Positions 23,116-35,724 of a stretch of DNA of 64,000 bases are shown here, piece after piece (within the stretch, counting starts at the first letter, position 1; the number at the start of each line of letters is the position of its first letter). Origin of the DNA: Mercurialis annua (taxonomy: Eukaryota > Streptophyta > Magnoliopsida > Malpighiales > Euphorbiaceae); NCBI RefSeq assembly GCF_937616625.2, contig NC_065570.1, forward strand, positions 48,661,665 through 48,725,664. Reading direction: 5' to 3'. The position numbers and the translations under genes are program-made. The notes beneath the pieces were generated by a model that was not told the origin of the DNA, searched no databases, and saw only the letters and a list, made by a program, of their open reading frames with translations.

Positions 23116-23420
23116 TGTTGAAATTCCTTTTTTTTCTTGATCTTTATCTTTTTTTTTCCTCTTTAATAAAGTTTGATGGGTCTTTAAGAAAGAAAAATAT
23201 GGTGGAGAATCACACTAAGGGGTCTAAGAAAGAAGCAGAGAGCAAAGCAAAAGAGAGAAATTAAGAAGGAAGGTGAAGGAGAAAGATAGAAGAGGCTATA
23301 GCTTTTGCTTAATAGTATATTATAAGTATTATAGTAATTTATTTATTTTTTCTTGAATAAAAATATTCTTTATGATCTCCTTTTTGTTGTATTATATTTC
23401 TAGGGTTTTGAGTGGATGAA
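23116..23420 (-). promoter_or_regulatory. 5' UTR and proximal promoter of the Dof gene
   Basis: Upstream of the ATG, the minus strand shows a CT-rich leader (about 23225-23295, TTCTCTCTTTTGCTTTGC) common in plant 5' UTRs. AT-rich TATA-like sequence lies around 23313-23335 (TATAATACTTATAATATAC). The exact start site cannot be fixed by eye. Confidence 0.45.
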
Positions 23421-25690
23421 GTTTCTTCATCTATAAGCTTTGTATTATGGTGGTGCTCAAAAAGTTAGAAGGTATTGTTTTGAATGATATGCATGGAAGA
23501 GAGATAAATTATTATTAAAAATAGATAAAGCAAAATTATCACTATCTCGTTATTGTAGTGGTGGGATCTCCCCGACGCAATTAATTGCATTTATAATTAT
23601 GGAGCTTCATGTAATTAACCCATATGAGTTTTTGCTTTAGTGATAGATCATTAGATATATGCGTAAACAAAGTAATTAGTAAAAGTACTTTTGCCATGCA
23701 AATTAGATTAATTTTTTTATTTACAAAAACAATTATTAGGTGAACCAACGTAGGATATTAAATATAAATGAGCAAATGATGAATCCAGTTTTTAAATTTA
23801 TAATTCGAAGTCAAATAACTCAATTTCAACAATTTTGATAAATTAAAAAGAGTACTCTCTATTGTTTCTTTTTATAAACGATAATTATATTAGCATAATC
23901 ATAAAGCAGGACGAGGTAAAAATTGAATAAAGCAGTTAACTATTTTAAATTGAAAAGGAGTAAAGTGTTTTTTTTATAATTTGGAAGAAGGGAGTGCTTA
24001 TGGGAGGAATCGAACCTACTGTTTAGGATTTATACCATTTGAGCTATATCTCATTGGTAAAAAAGTGTTATTCTCGAAATACTCTCGATCTTAGGTCAAT
24101 TAAGGACAAAATTGTACAAATTAAATAAATTTAAGGATCAAGATGACCTAATTTAATCTTCAATTGACATAAAACAAAATAATTCATTTAAAAATAAAAA
24201 ATATTATCCCTAATTGATTAAAATAATCTAAAATGAAATTATTTTAATTATTTTTTTTGAATCACAAGTTTAATCTAGAATGATTTTTCATTCGATATAA
24301 ACCATACACTTGTTTCTGATAAGTTATAAACAATACATTTAAGCCGTGACTGATAATCTGTTTATTTATTTACGAATATCAATTAATGAAAGCCACATTA
24401 ATTCAATATTTCATGTAAAAATAATTTTATTTGTTATAAGTAACTAAATTGACTGAAATAATTATTTTAACTAATAGTTATAGCAGTTTGGTTCATCAAT
24501 TTTACAAGTACGGAGAGTCTAAATAATAAAAATAAGACACAATCCAAAATTTATATTATTGTTACGAAGTTTAGTCCATATTTAAATCTTGTTTTTATAA
24601 ATTTTCTATAATAATAAATTATCAAAAAAAAATTCTATAATAATATTACTCTAAGAATAACATATGTTTTTTTTATAAAATAAGAAAGATAATATATATT
24701 TTTTCTTAATCTATGAACTAATTTATTTTAAAAATAAGTCAAAAGACTAGAATGTATTTATCTTTATCAATTAGATCCTTCATCTTTTTATTTTTATTTT
24801 AATATGATTATCAGAACTCGTAAAATTGACGGACGAACTATCAATAAATTTTGGAATACTATTATCAATTTGATTGTAGTTTAAATCAACTTCCCAATAG
24901 AAAAATATAGCTTAGAGAAATTTGTTTCTTAATCCATCTGACTTGACTTTAAATTAATTGATTTATAATAATTTTAAATTATCATCAGTCTAGTTTTTAA
25001 AGACTTAATGAGTAAAAATCAATTATTTTGACCTTTAAAAGTGTAATTATAAATTGTAATATTGATAGTTTTAGTTTAATTTTAAAGTTCCGCAATTGTT
25101 TAATTATACGAGATATGTTGCATTAAAAAATTAATATAAAAAACTTACAGAGGAAATTATATGTAGCACTTATTTTTAAAAAATAATTCTAAAAATACGT
25201 GTCAACAAATTGTTTGCAGTCAAAGTTTTTTTTAACATTTAATGGGCTTGTTTTTATTTGACCCAACACTTGATAGACTTTATTAATTTTTGTCTAACAA
25301 TTAACTTTTCTTCTTCTTCCATTTTTTTCCATTCGCTTAATAACAGTTATTCTCTTTTCTTCAATTTCACCTAACTCAATCAAAATTCTGTTTTTCTACT
25401 CCTTAGGCAGCCAGCCACCATCAATATTGAAGAGGATTGCATTGCAGTTTAATTTGTCTTTTTAATCTCTAACTGTTTTCTGAAGCTGTCAATTTGTGCC
25501 ATTACCAATATGGAATTATGATAGTGATTTTCTTCTCTCAAAACCTTTTCTTGCTCGAAGAGTTGCATTAATTTTTTTTAAATGAGGATCAATTAATCTC
25601 TTATGGGTTGTGTTATTGAATTGGTTTCTTTTCACTAAAAAATCCTTGAATTAGACTATCCTTCTTAGCGATTGCAATCGGTTTCACCTG
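23421..25690. other. AT-rich intergenic DNA
   Basis: No coding signature on either strand. The only item is the tRNA-like segment at 24000-24060, listed separately. The rest is A/T-rich sequence upstream of the Dof promoter. Confidence 0.5.
24000..24060 (-). mobile_element. tRNA-like fragment, probable SINE head
   Basis: On the minus strand GAGATATAGCTCAAATGGTA (A box) is followed by TAGGTTCGATTCCTCCCAT (B box). The spacing is too short for a full cloverleaf with an anticodon arm, so a tRNA-derived SINE remnant fits better than a tRNA gene. No tail or duplication was found. Confidence 0.4.
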
Positions 25691-25699
25691 TTGATTATT

Positions 25700-27400
25700 C
25701 AGCTAAAAATTAATTTCAATCGGTTTTATATTTATAGAATTGCTTAATTTTATTGTGATATTGTTGTTTTTTCATATTGCTACTTTTGTTGTTTTCTGTT
25801 TTCTCTTACTGTAGCTGCTGCTTTCTACGGCTACTAGTGTTGTTGTTTTTTAGTATACTTTTTATATACTTTTAATATACCCTCATATAATTTTTGTATG
25901 ATATTTCTTTTTATATATTAACGCAATTTAACAGTTAAAATGACAAAGTTCATCCAAATTAATTAATTTTAATATTTTAATATTAATGCTAATTAAATTA
26001 TGTATAATTTATTTATATTATTATTATACTTACTGTGTTTTAATTAATGCTTTAGAAATAGCAACACTAGTTATTAGCAGGTCATTATTTTTTGTATATT
26101 TTTGTAGTGTTTAGTATATCTTATGTATTAGTATTTTCCTATTATACCTTTTCTATTTCTATTTACAATGTAGTTGTATACTTTATGTATATCGTCTGTA
26201 TATTTTATGTTTATTTTTAATGTGAAAATTTTCTAATACAATCCAACACCGACAAACTCGTATCTATTTAGTGTGCTGGATGAGAAACATATTTTTATAG
26301 TAAATTTAAAAGAGGGGATATGCACATGCAACACGTTAAAAGTATACATAATGTATAATGATAGTGTACATAAAGTACATACACATGCTGTAAATAGAAA
26401 CTGGAAAAATAAAAGGTATAATAAAATATACATAAAGTATACATAAGATATACAAAACACTGTAAAAATATATTAAAGGTATGTCAAATACTGATAATAA
26501 ATGGTGTTATCATTTTTTGAAGCATCAAAAAATACAAAACATATACTGATGATATACATAGTATATAATTTGATTTTCATAAACATTATAATTATTTAAA
26601 AAATAGTATATCTAACAAATGTATGATATATATAAAACATTCAAAAGGTATTCTAAACCATTGCAAAATTTAAAAATAAAATAATCAGTACGTATAATAA
26701 ACTAAGAAACATATGGGCAATATTGTCGATATAACATTGAAATTAATAAATTTGGACCCACTTTGTCATTTTAATCTTTAAATTACGTTAACATACAAAC
26801 AAAAATATACTAAAATTATACGACGGTGTACTAAAAGATACAAAAACTATACTAAAAAAATAACAACATTAGTAACTGCAGAAAACAACGACAGCAGTAA
26901 GAGAAAATAAAAAACAGAAAACAACATCGACATTAACATGAAAGAAAGCCAAGAGCAACAACAAGGATATTAAACACTCTAAATCACTGAACTTATCTGT
27001 TATTACAGAAAAGGTACTAAACTTCATTTTGTTACAAAAAGGTCACTGAATTATACCTTTTATTACAACGGAAGATCACTACGGCGGATTCGGTCAAATT
27101 TTGTTACAAAAAGGTCACTAAACTTATCGTGAGTTACAAAAAGGTCACTGAGTTATATTACTATTTGTAGTTTCGGCATGCCACATAAGCAAAAACGGTG
27201 CGTGTTAGTGTCAAAACGGTGAGTTTTATATGAGTGACTTCTCGCTGTAACAAAAGGTATAGTTTAGTGATATTTTTGTAACAAAATGAAGTTTAGTATC
27301 CTTTCTGTAATAACAAGTAAGTTTAGTGACTTGGAGTGTTTAATATCCGCAACAACAACATGAAATAAAAACAAAACCCATTAAATTCAATTTCTAGCTA
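25700..27400. repeat. Large diverged inverted repeat (foldback or long-TIR element)
   Basis: The arm at about 25700-26230 is the diverged reverse complement of about 26340-27400, not counting the MITE nested in the right arm. Matching landmarks are AAATGACAAAG at 25938 with CTTTGTCATTT at 26761, TATACCTTTTCTATTTC at 26144 with GGAAAAATAAAAGGTATA near 26404, and the GTTTTCTGTTTTCTCTTACTG block near 25791 with CAGTAAGAGAAAATAAAAAA near 26893. The arms face each other across about 110 bases. No coding sequence or target duplication was found. Confidence 0.6.
26965..27348. mobile_element. MITE, family A copy 2, 384 bp, with perfect 10-bp TSD
   Basis: Its ends GGATATTAAACACTCTAA and TTGGAGTGTTTAATATCC, with internal blocks AAAGGTCACTGAATTATACC and GGTATAGTTTAGTG, match the element at 15890-16293. 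A perfect duplication GCAACAACAA flanks it (26955-26964 and 27349-27358). It sits inside the right arm of the large inverted repeat and so is younger than that repeat. Confidence 0.85.
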
Positions 27401-28163
27401 TAATCGGTTGGAATAAATTTCTAACTAAAATAAATTTAAATTGACTTCAATTGATTTCTAGTTAAAATCGATTTCAATCGATTTTAAAAAAATAATTAAA
27501 AATAATAAAATCCAATTGAATTCTTAAATCCATGAACAATTATATAGACATAGATAAAAAAAACGGATTTTACAGAGATGGAGAGATGAAGAGGAAATAT
27601 AAGGAACATACGGAAATCTAAGGAGAAGAAGAAGAAAAAATGGGTTTTCTTTGCCGGAGACTCTCTTTCCTCACCTCGTTCGATCATCTGATGCTTGAGC
27701 AGCTGCTGCTTTCCTATTTATCATTGCAACAGAGGCATGAGTTGCTCCGATTGCCGATTGACAACTCATTGAAAAACTTGTATCGGAGTCGCATGAAGTG
27801 GTTGATGAATCTCAAACATCATCTTGAAAGAATTATACCTACTCTACAAGTTTGATATACAAAGTTAGGTGAGAAAGTTGAATACGTACGTATTAGTTTC
27901 TTTTCAAAAATAAGTATTGCGTGAAAAAGGTTTGAGAAAATAAGTGCTAAAAGAGTATTTAAAAGTTAATTAAAAGGTGACCCTAATTAATTTTGGACAT
28001 CCATATTTTTGGGATTAATTTTCTCTTTTTAGATAGTTTTTTATTTTTCCCAAACTTATATACGTGTAAGACTTATAAATAAAGTAAACTTTCCAACATA
28101 TGCATAAAGATTTTTCTAATTTAGTATTAAACTGGAAAATTAATGCAATTGAGTTAAATTTAT
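27401..28163. other. Intergenic DNA with an unassigned open frame
   Basis: An open frame at 27640-27855 (+) starts MGFLCRRLSFLTSFDH and continues for 71 residues. I do not recognise it, and it may be part of the outer arm of the neighbouring inverted repeat. The rest is AT-rich with no features seen. Confidence 0.3.
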
Positions 28164-28240
28164 TACTCCCTCTTTCCGGAAAAGATATGCTTGTTTCTAT
28201 TTTAAACGTCTCAAATTATAGGCTTGTTTTTTTTTTTAGA
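28164..28240 (+). mobile_element. Left end of a Stowaway-like MITE, truncated
   Basis: TA followed by CTCCCTCTTTCCGGAAAAGA and an AATTATAGGCTTG block resembles a Stowaway left end. No matching right end was found; another MITE begins about 25 bases further on. Confidence 0.45.
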
Positions 28241-28263
28241 AAGTAATTAACTAGATAAAATTA

Positions 28264-28580
28264 AGGGTTAATTACATATAAAATCATGACCTTTACACCA
28301 AGTTTAAAAATAACATTACCTTTAAAACATGTCAATTATAGACATCACCTTTCTTTTTTTTCAATTTCATTATGGGCACATTTTTTGGTGAAATTTTGCT
28401 GACTTAGACACCCGATGGGTCTGCCACGTGTCATGCCACGTCAGCAAAAATGCCACTAAAAATCATTGATGTTATTTTTGAAAAAAAATGAAAGATGGTG
28501 TCTATAATTGACACGTTCTAAAGGTTATGATATTTTTGAAACTTGGAGCAAAAGTCATGATTTTATATGTAATTAACCCT
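28264..28580. mobile_element. Foldback MITE, about 317 bp
   Basis: The left end AGGGTTAATTACATATAAAA mirrors the right end TTTTATATGTAATTAACCCT almost perfectly, and the symmetry continues inward (CATGACCTTTACACC / AAAGTCATG). The flanks are themselves palindromic (AAAATT/AATTTT), so the target duplication is ambiguous; TA is possible. Confidence 0.75.
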
Positions 28581-28849
28581 TAATTTTATTAGTTTCAATT
28601 ACTAAAAGTTTATTTGTTAAGTGGTCTCTTGTAATTGTTTCATTTGGTCACAAATTCTCAAACCATTTTCGCAGCTAACCGGTCAAAAGAATTTTTATAA
28701 TTAGTCGTTAAGTCCATTGTCTCTGTGGGATCGATATCCGTACTTCTGGATTATATTACTTACGCGATACCGTCACTTGCGGTTTCGAATCAACATAACT
28801 CTTCAAAAAATAATTGTATTTAATTGGCAAATTGAAAGTTGTTTGTTCT

Positions 28850-29725
28850 TTAACATAAAAATGAACAAAATGCTCTGGCTAGCTATGAAGAGAAGAATGA
28901 ACACTAAAAGCAGACTAGTCAAGTGGGGGGTAGTGTCTAATGATAAGTGTGGTTTCCGTCAGAATGCTAAAGAAACTATTAATCATTGTCTATATGAATG
29001 CTGCTTTGTGAGAAGGATTTGGGGCAAGCTGCTTCCTATTTGTAGTTGTAGTGAGAATATCAACACTTGGAGGAGGATTATCAGCTGGTTTTGTATAAAA
29101 GTCTCAAGCAAAAATGCTTATGCTGTTTTGAGAAGATTCATCCTTTCCTCAACAGTTTATTATGTTTGGATAGCAAGGAACAAGAAGATGTTTGATAAAA
29201 AAAAGACCCAGTTGCTGATCACATTATCAGAAATGTGAAAAGTGTGGTATTGGCTAAGATTAACTATTTGAATGAAAATTCTCCAATTTTTAATGTCATC
29301 TGCAGATTACACAGAGTTTCCATCTAGTCTCCAGCAGAGGTTCTTGAGACTTTTGTATCAAGAAGTTCTGGCTGGCTATTCTTTTATCCCTGAGGCTTTT
29401 GAAACAGGGTCTTTGGTCTATATGTCTGTTTTGTAGTTTTTGCAGCTTACTGAGGCTTTTGTAATAAGAACAAAGCAGCTTTTGTTTAGGTGTTTGCTGA
29501 TCTTAGTCCCCTGAAACTTTTGTAACAGGGTGGCTCTGATCTTGTTTTCTGGCAGAAGCTGCTTGCTTTGAGGCTTTTGTAGCAAAACTTCATCTCCTTG
29601 CCTGGTTTGGCCCTCTGAGTGCTCTTCATAGTTTGGCTTTGGTAAATTTTTTTGTCTTCTCTCTTGTTTAATTTTATTAAATATGCTTTTTTTGATTGTT
29701 TTTACCAAAAACAAAAATAACAAAA
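28850..29725 (+). pseudogene. LINE 3' end fragment with zf-RVT domain
   Basis: The frame gives MLWLAMKRRMNTKSRLVKWG, CGFRQNAKETINHCLYECC, FVRRIWGKLLPICSCSENIN and LSSTVYYVWIARNKKMFDKK, the zf-RVT region of a plant L1-like element. It stops near 29236 and is followed by a GC-richer 3' region, where TGAGGCTTTTGTA-type units recur between about 29390 and 29600, and by an A-rich end near 29705-29725. RT and RNase H are missing, so it is a 5'-truncated, inactive copy. It differs from the LINE at 4661-10240. Confidence 0.75.
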
Positions 29726-29729
29726 TGTT

Positions 29730-31140
29730 GCATGAAAAAAGCTACTATTCATATTTTGTTTGTTTGTATTAAAATGCTCAATAATCGCAGCACTTTGTGA
29801 CTTGTGATGGAGATTTAATTCCATTACAGTACTCCAACACGTAAAACTTTAGATGATGACCTAAGTTTATCCATCTTTATCATTTCTTTACTTACAAAAA
29901 AAACACCATTAATTTGTCTTTCAACTATATATATTATTGTAAAATCACACGACAATTATAAACTTATATGCACATTAAAACATTCCATTTGTGATTTCTT
30001 TTTCTTTTATTTATTTTATTTTCTCTCACTTTCTCCTTTTCTCCTAGATTCACTCTTCAAAATGAGTAGGCAGTGAATTATGCCAACTTTACTTTGATTG
30101 GATAGATTAGGGTATAATTTAATTATTTTCCTCATTTGGGCCAAATTGAAAGGAAAACATGCATCCATGAATTTCTTCTTCATTAAGTAATTATGTCTAC
30201 TCTATTTATATGGCTACTCGTACGGTCAAAAGCTTATTCTTTTCTTCAAAAAAAATTTGGAGGCCTACTTTCTTAAGGACAAAGGTGGAGCTCAATTTGA
30301 ATGTTCTATCCATATCAAATTGAATTTTTTTTGTTTTTTTAATTTTTAATTGTAAGCACTCGATTAATATTTAAATAATTAGTTGTCGTATCTATTTAAT
30401 AATTATTTATGAAATTAAAATTTAAATTATTAATTATAAAAATTAATTTCTAAAGTAAATTTAATTTGGGATAAGAATATAAATATTGGATTTGAAAAAA
30501 ATTAATAGACCATAATATTTTAATTATTTTTATATATATATTTAATTAAAAAAAGTCAAAACTATAGATCTAATAAAAACTATTATCTTATTATTATGCA
30601 TTAAAAAAGTGGCTAAACAAAACAAATTCACTGCTTAATTAAATAAAAATTAATTAATTTTTTTATAGATTACGTCATTTTATCTAAATAAACTAAATTT
30701 TGAATATATTTAATTATTCTAAATTACCTTCTAGAAAAAAAAAGTTCATATCTACCCATAAGTTTAGCATGTTCGCCAAACGTACCATGTTTTTAAAATC
30801 ATACCATATTTACATTATATTTTCGGCTTTTGCTAATGCTAAATATACCCATATTTTGGATCTGGTACGTGGCGTGATACTATACGTCTATATGTATAAG
30901 ATTAATTTTACGTGGTATATATAACATCGCACAACATAAGTTCCAAACGGGTTGATAGTATATTTGACAAAAAATCAAAAAATAATGACATACATTTTAA
31001 AAATAAAATAATATATATGATAAAATGACTAATGTAATTGTATGTAGATATAACCATCTCGCCTTTAAGTTTAAAATGTAAGAGAGTGTTGTAAGTCTCT
31101 TAGATCAAGTGTTTATTTTGTTGCTGTAAATTATTGTGGG
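29730..31140. other. AT-rich intergenic DNA, nothing recognised
   Basis: No coding, RNA or repeat boundary was found on either strand. The small open frames (for example 30700-30924) resemble nothing known. Confidence 0.5.
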
Positions 31141-31174
31141 AACTGTTGAATCACATTCAATTAACAATGGCAAA

Positions 31175-31390
31175 ATTGTTTTAACAACTCTATTTTAGAC
31201 ATTGTTATTATACAACGCAACGGTTGTGCCACATCATTCGTGCAACAAACGAATGAGGCGTTAGCCATGTGTAAATATTTAATGATAAAAAATAGGTAAT
31301 AAATAAAGATTCTTTATCGCAAATGATTATTAGCTTGTTGTAAAATGACGTGGCACATCTGTTGTGTTGGCCATTAAAACAAGACTATTA
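31175..31390. mobile_element. Possible MITE with about 40-bp inverted ends
   Basis: The left segment ACAACGCAACGGTTGTGCCA mirrors the right segment TGGCACATCTGTTGTGTTGG, and the match continues inward for about 20 bases. No convincing target duplication was found, so the boundaries are approximate. Confidence 0.4.
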
Positions 31391-31949
31391 GTTCCCCATT
31401 TCTGACATTTTGTGAGTAAAATTTTATAGTCAAGAAAACATTTCGCTATTTTTCCATAAAAATAAAATTAAAAGATACATATTTTGATTACACTTCACTT
31501 AGGTGAAAAATAAATAAAACCTGTCTAGAACTAGTAGCTGGAAGAGCTAAAAAATCATCAAGCCAGCAAATGAAAAAATAATCAAAATGCCGAAAAAATG
31601 AAGTGTGGCAACTTGAATAGATGAAGGAAATTGAGATTTCAAAGTGAAAGATCATTCGTTTTGAATAGATGATCGTTCAAAATAAATTGGCGAATAAATG
31701 ATCGGGCAACTTGTATAGACGATCATTCAACATGATGTAAACCAACTTATATAAATAGCTCCTTTATGATTAAACAGTGGGCAAAAATCCTATATTTTTA
31801 CACTATTTATTTTCTCTTTTCTCTCAAGCCTCTTTTCTCTTAAAAAACTATGTTAAAAGAATTTATTGTATAATTTCAGCCTTAAATTATGCTTTTTTAC
31901 ACAAATTTGTCAACTATAGTTAGTACTGTGTATATGTAAATAAAATATT

Positions 31950-32241
31950 GGCCAAATGATTAGAAAAAGGCTAATCTTTTATGAAAATTTCACAAAATTT
32001 CAAATCTTTCAATTTTATCCAATTTAACCTGATACGCATGATTTCGTTTCATTATATCCAACTATACAATTTTGCTTAAATGCCACACATCAACGCCACG
32101 TAGGCGTCACATGAGCAAAATTACATAGCTGGACATAATTGAATTGAAATCATGCGTTTCATGACAAATTTGATAAAATTGAAAGGTTTGAACTTTTATA
32201 AAATTTTCACGAAAGGTTTGTCATTTTTTGGTCATTTCACC
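31950..32241. mobile_element. Foldback MITE (MULE-like), 292 bp, with 9-bp TSD
   Basis: The ends GGCCAAATGATTAGAAAAAG and TTTTTTGGTCATTTCACC are inverted, and the symmetry continues inward (TTTTATGAAAATTT / AAATTTTCACGAAA and GCATGATTTC / GAAATCATGC). A perfect 9-bp duplication TAAAATATT flanks it (31941-31949 and 32242-32250). Confidence 0.85.
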
Positions 32242-32513
32242 TAAAATATTCTTTCCTTTGAAATAGGATATACTAGTTGTAGGCACTAATTAGACGTAAT
32301 TGTATATGGTAAGTAAATTTTAGAAGCTGAATATCAGCTTGTATCTTTACTATAAAAACTAAGAATTATCTTCAAAGAGAGAATATATTTCCTAAACTCA
32401 AAGAAACTCTCTAAGTTATCATGCTATTAGAGCTTCAGTTTCAAAAATGATGTTTCTTCATTTCGGATTTTAGTCTTGGTCCTTCTAGTTTTTTTGTTAT
32501 TCTTGATTATAGT

Positions 32514-32731
32514 CAAGGGCAGAGCCAAGATTGCGTTTCAGAGGGGGCCAAATTATACATAAATGTATATTTTTTGAATAATATAACAGTTGAGAGGAGC
32601 CATCCATATATAAATTTAAAATTAATGGTGTATTTTATGGTAAAAACAGAAAAATTAAAAGGATTTTTTGTTGAAAATGAAAGTTGAGAGGGGTCAGGAC
32701 CCCTCCCATGGTGTATGTGCCTCTGCCCCTG
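32514..32731. mobile_element. hAT-like MITE, 218 bp, with 8-bp TSD
   Basis: The terminal inverted repeats are CAAGGGCAGAGCCAAG and GTGCCTCTGCCCCTG. A perfect 8-bp duplication ATTATAGT flanks it (32506-32513 and 32732-32739). The 8-bp TSD and CAGGGGC-type ends are typical of hAT elements. No transposase is encoded. Confidence 0.85.
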
Positions 32732-33157
32732 ATTATAGTTCTCTTGAGAACTACACATCGTTATGTCGTCAGAAAAATATGATTCAATTGTGTTCTGTTT
32801 TAATAGCAAAACATAGTCAGCCTATTTGAAATATTTATAAAAAGTAAGAATTTACGGGTCCATATTGATGGCAGAAAATATATCCTAAACAAAGTTACAA
32901 AGCAGGAGGAACACTCCATGTGGAAGGTCAAGAATGCTCATATCATGGCGGGAATTCTAGATTCAATTGAGCCTAACTTAATCTTGAATCTTCCACCCTT
33001 CTAAGAGGCTGCTGGAATGTGTATTTATTTTAAAAAAAAAATATATAGCCAAAAAATAAAGAATATATATAGCCAAAAAATACTGCTTGTAGATTTCATT
33101 TGAACATGAAATGACTACTATTCAATAAGATTGTCTCTCTATTTATGATTGTTATTC

Positions 33158-34213
33158 TGTAATACTTCGTAAATTTTTGGAGATGTAAATTTTGTCGCAT
33201 GTCCTAATTTGGAATATTTAATCGAGATAGCCCAAATTAAACTAAAATTAATGAGAAATTAGACCAAGGAAAGTCTATTTTAGTAATCGGGAATTGATAA
33301 ATTAAGTTGACAATTTTATTGGTTAGGAGCGGAATTAACGGATGAAAAAAAAGTTGGAAATAAGAAAAATTAAAATAAAATAAATTAAGATTCCAGGCTA
33401 ATATTTATTACGCCAAAGTCCGTTAATTAGTATTAAGAAGATATCGTCAAAATTTTGTTTAATTGCGAAATTGTTATAGACTAAAGTGTAAGGAAAGATA
33501 GTTATATAAGTTAAAAAAAAAAGAGTGAATAGTGAAGGGCTCAACTTGACTTTTTACCCACTCACTCTTGCCTATAAATAAGGCAACCTCTTGCACCTCG
33601 TTCTTCATTAAGTCATTCTCAGATTTCAAAGGAAACCCTAACCCCTAAATTGTTGAAGTTGCCGAACTTACCATCATCAACATCAAACAACCACTTTTTC
33701 TTGGAGCAACAAGGACAGCGGATCTCGGTTCTTCTTATTCCGACATCCCTTCTCTCTAATTCCGGCTCGGTTGGATAACCAACTCACTTAGCTTTAAGGT
33801 ATAATTTGTAGAACTTAAATTGGTTGAGTAATAACTTATGAATTATGTTGAGTAAAGAAGAGTTTAATTTTCTACTTTGTGAGAGAGAGTTGTGTTGAGT
33901 TGTGTTGATGTTTAGGAGGTCGTTTTGTGGCTAATTCATGTCGAAAATTCATCGGATATGGCTTGAGCACGTCGAGTTAGGTTCCGAAAATCTCAGTTCT
34001 ATTCCGAGGAGTAGAACCATGGCTGTTTGAGAGTAGCAACCCCTAAACCATCCCAGAGAACCAACTTCCGGGCTAGTTTTCAACACCTTCAGGTTTGAAT
34101 TTTCAGTCCAAGATCTCAACAAAAGTTGTAGAAGACGTTCTGAACTTTAAAAATGTCAATTTTATTTAGTATATGGACTGTTTTATGTTAGCGTTTGGAT
34201 AGGCCGAAGTTGG
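33158..34213 (+). mobile_element. Outer LTR, chromovirus (Tekay/Del-like), first part
   Basis: Begins TGTAATACTTCGTAAATTTT, the usual opening of Tekay/Del-type LTRs (TGTAATACCCC...). A TATA box (CCTATAAATAAGG) lies at about 33570-33582, followed by a leader-like stretch with AAACCCTAACCCC. It is interrupted at 34214 by another LTR in the opposite orientation; the probable continuation starts at 36628. No coding domains or partner LTR were seen, so it is a solo or truncated LTR. Confidence 0.5.
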
Positions 34214-34941
34214 TGTCACGACCCAAATTATTGAGCCGAGACCAGCGCTAGGGAATGGGAGTGGTAGCTCCAAAACCCGTAGCAAGCCTAAAATCCTCTA
34301 TAAATTTTTTGCGGACTTAAAACATATTATTCGTAAAACGTTTTCAGAAGACTTCTTTAAACAAGATAATTATGATTATTAAAATTTCATATTCGTTTTC
34401 TGAAAACCGAAGCGAAACGATTCTTAGAAACCAGGGTCTTACAAAGCGATATCTCATATCCAGCACCGCCCTGTTTCTAATCACAATCACAATCAATTCC
34501 ACTAAGGCAATTTGGTTAAGTAAATCAAACAAATAAAAGGACACAGCTTTATAAAACTATGTTCATGCATTATATCACATCAGAGTTAACAACAAAACAC
34601 CGTTTGATACAAAACATCATTCATGGTCTGACGTCCATTAACTACTGCAGCGCTACGAAGTAAACATACTTCTGTACATACTTCAAAATATCATAGACTT
34701 CCGGAACAAGGATGGAAGTCCAACACGTCAAAATACTATATACCTGAAAGGAAATTGTGAGGGGTCAGTATATGGGAATATACTGAGTGAGTTCATAAAA
34801 CACTGTAGAAAATTAACGAAAATATAAAACATCTTTGTATGCATCCAAATACCGAACCGAATGAAACCCTAAGTTCATTATGTTTCTTTATTAAATTTTT
34901 ATTTCTTATTTATTCGATCAAAGCTTAGTTATTAGGTCCAA

Positions 34942-35065
34942 GTCCCGGGATAGTTCCACCGAGTTAACTGGGGAGATACAGGTCCCGAGATAGTTTCACC
35001 GAGTTAAACCTCGTATCTCAATTGATGTAGTCCCGAGATAGTTCCACCGAGTTCAACTCACATCA
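34942..35065. repeat. Three imperfect direct repeats inside the inner LTR
   Basis: The unit with core GTCCCGAGATAGTTCCACCG followed by AGTT occurs at 34942, 34982 and 35029 with a few changes, spaced about 40-47 bases. Each is followed by different short spacer sequence. Confidence 0.75.
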
Positions 35066-35724
35066 ATTATCTTGAAGGATATTCTTCATGTCTTATATCT
35101 TAATGAATATTATTCGTGTTTTATGTATATTCAGTTTATTATGACTAGTGTACACACAGTTCTATTGTTGCCCAATAGATAGCTCGTTTTATCAGATCTA
35201 TATTATGTTTTAAAACATTTAAATGCAATATGCAGTTTAAATAAAGCATTTGATAAAGTAATGCAAGTACTAATAATCGACAGCATAAATATAAACTCAC
35301 AAAACACGCTATTCCAAAAACACCACGGTATTCAAACACCGTCAAGCTTCGCGAGCTCCCTGTCCTGTAGCTGCTTGCCTCGCCGGATCTATAACGATTT
35401 CAAATCAAGAGACTCACATTAGAATCCTATTCTAAGATCGATTCTAGACTCAAGACACGATACACTAAACTCCTCGCATATGGGCGTATAGAGTCTAAAC
35501 TATTTTCGTCTATAAACTACTCTAACTAAATCTCGATATTGAACTTCTCATTCAATTCCCGATATAGTATTTAGGTTTTCCTAAGAAAACCAATTGATAA
35601 CCATATTCAACCTTCCTCCGAACTTCAAGTCATATTTCACACGTTTAACGTCCGAAATTCGCATTTTCAAAGTCCGGTAGTCGATATCGGGTTAGGGGAT
35701 CGTCAAAAAGGCTTCAAAACGGGA

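Noticed and set aside
24000..24060. tRNA gene on the minus strand
   Set aside because: A and B boxes are too close for an anticodon arm and no acceptor stem pairs, so a SINE remnant is more likely.
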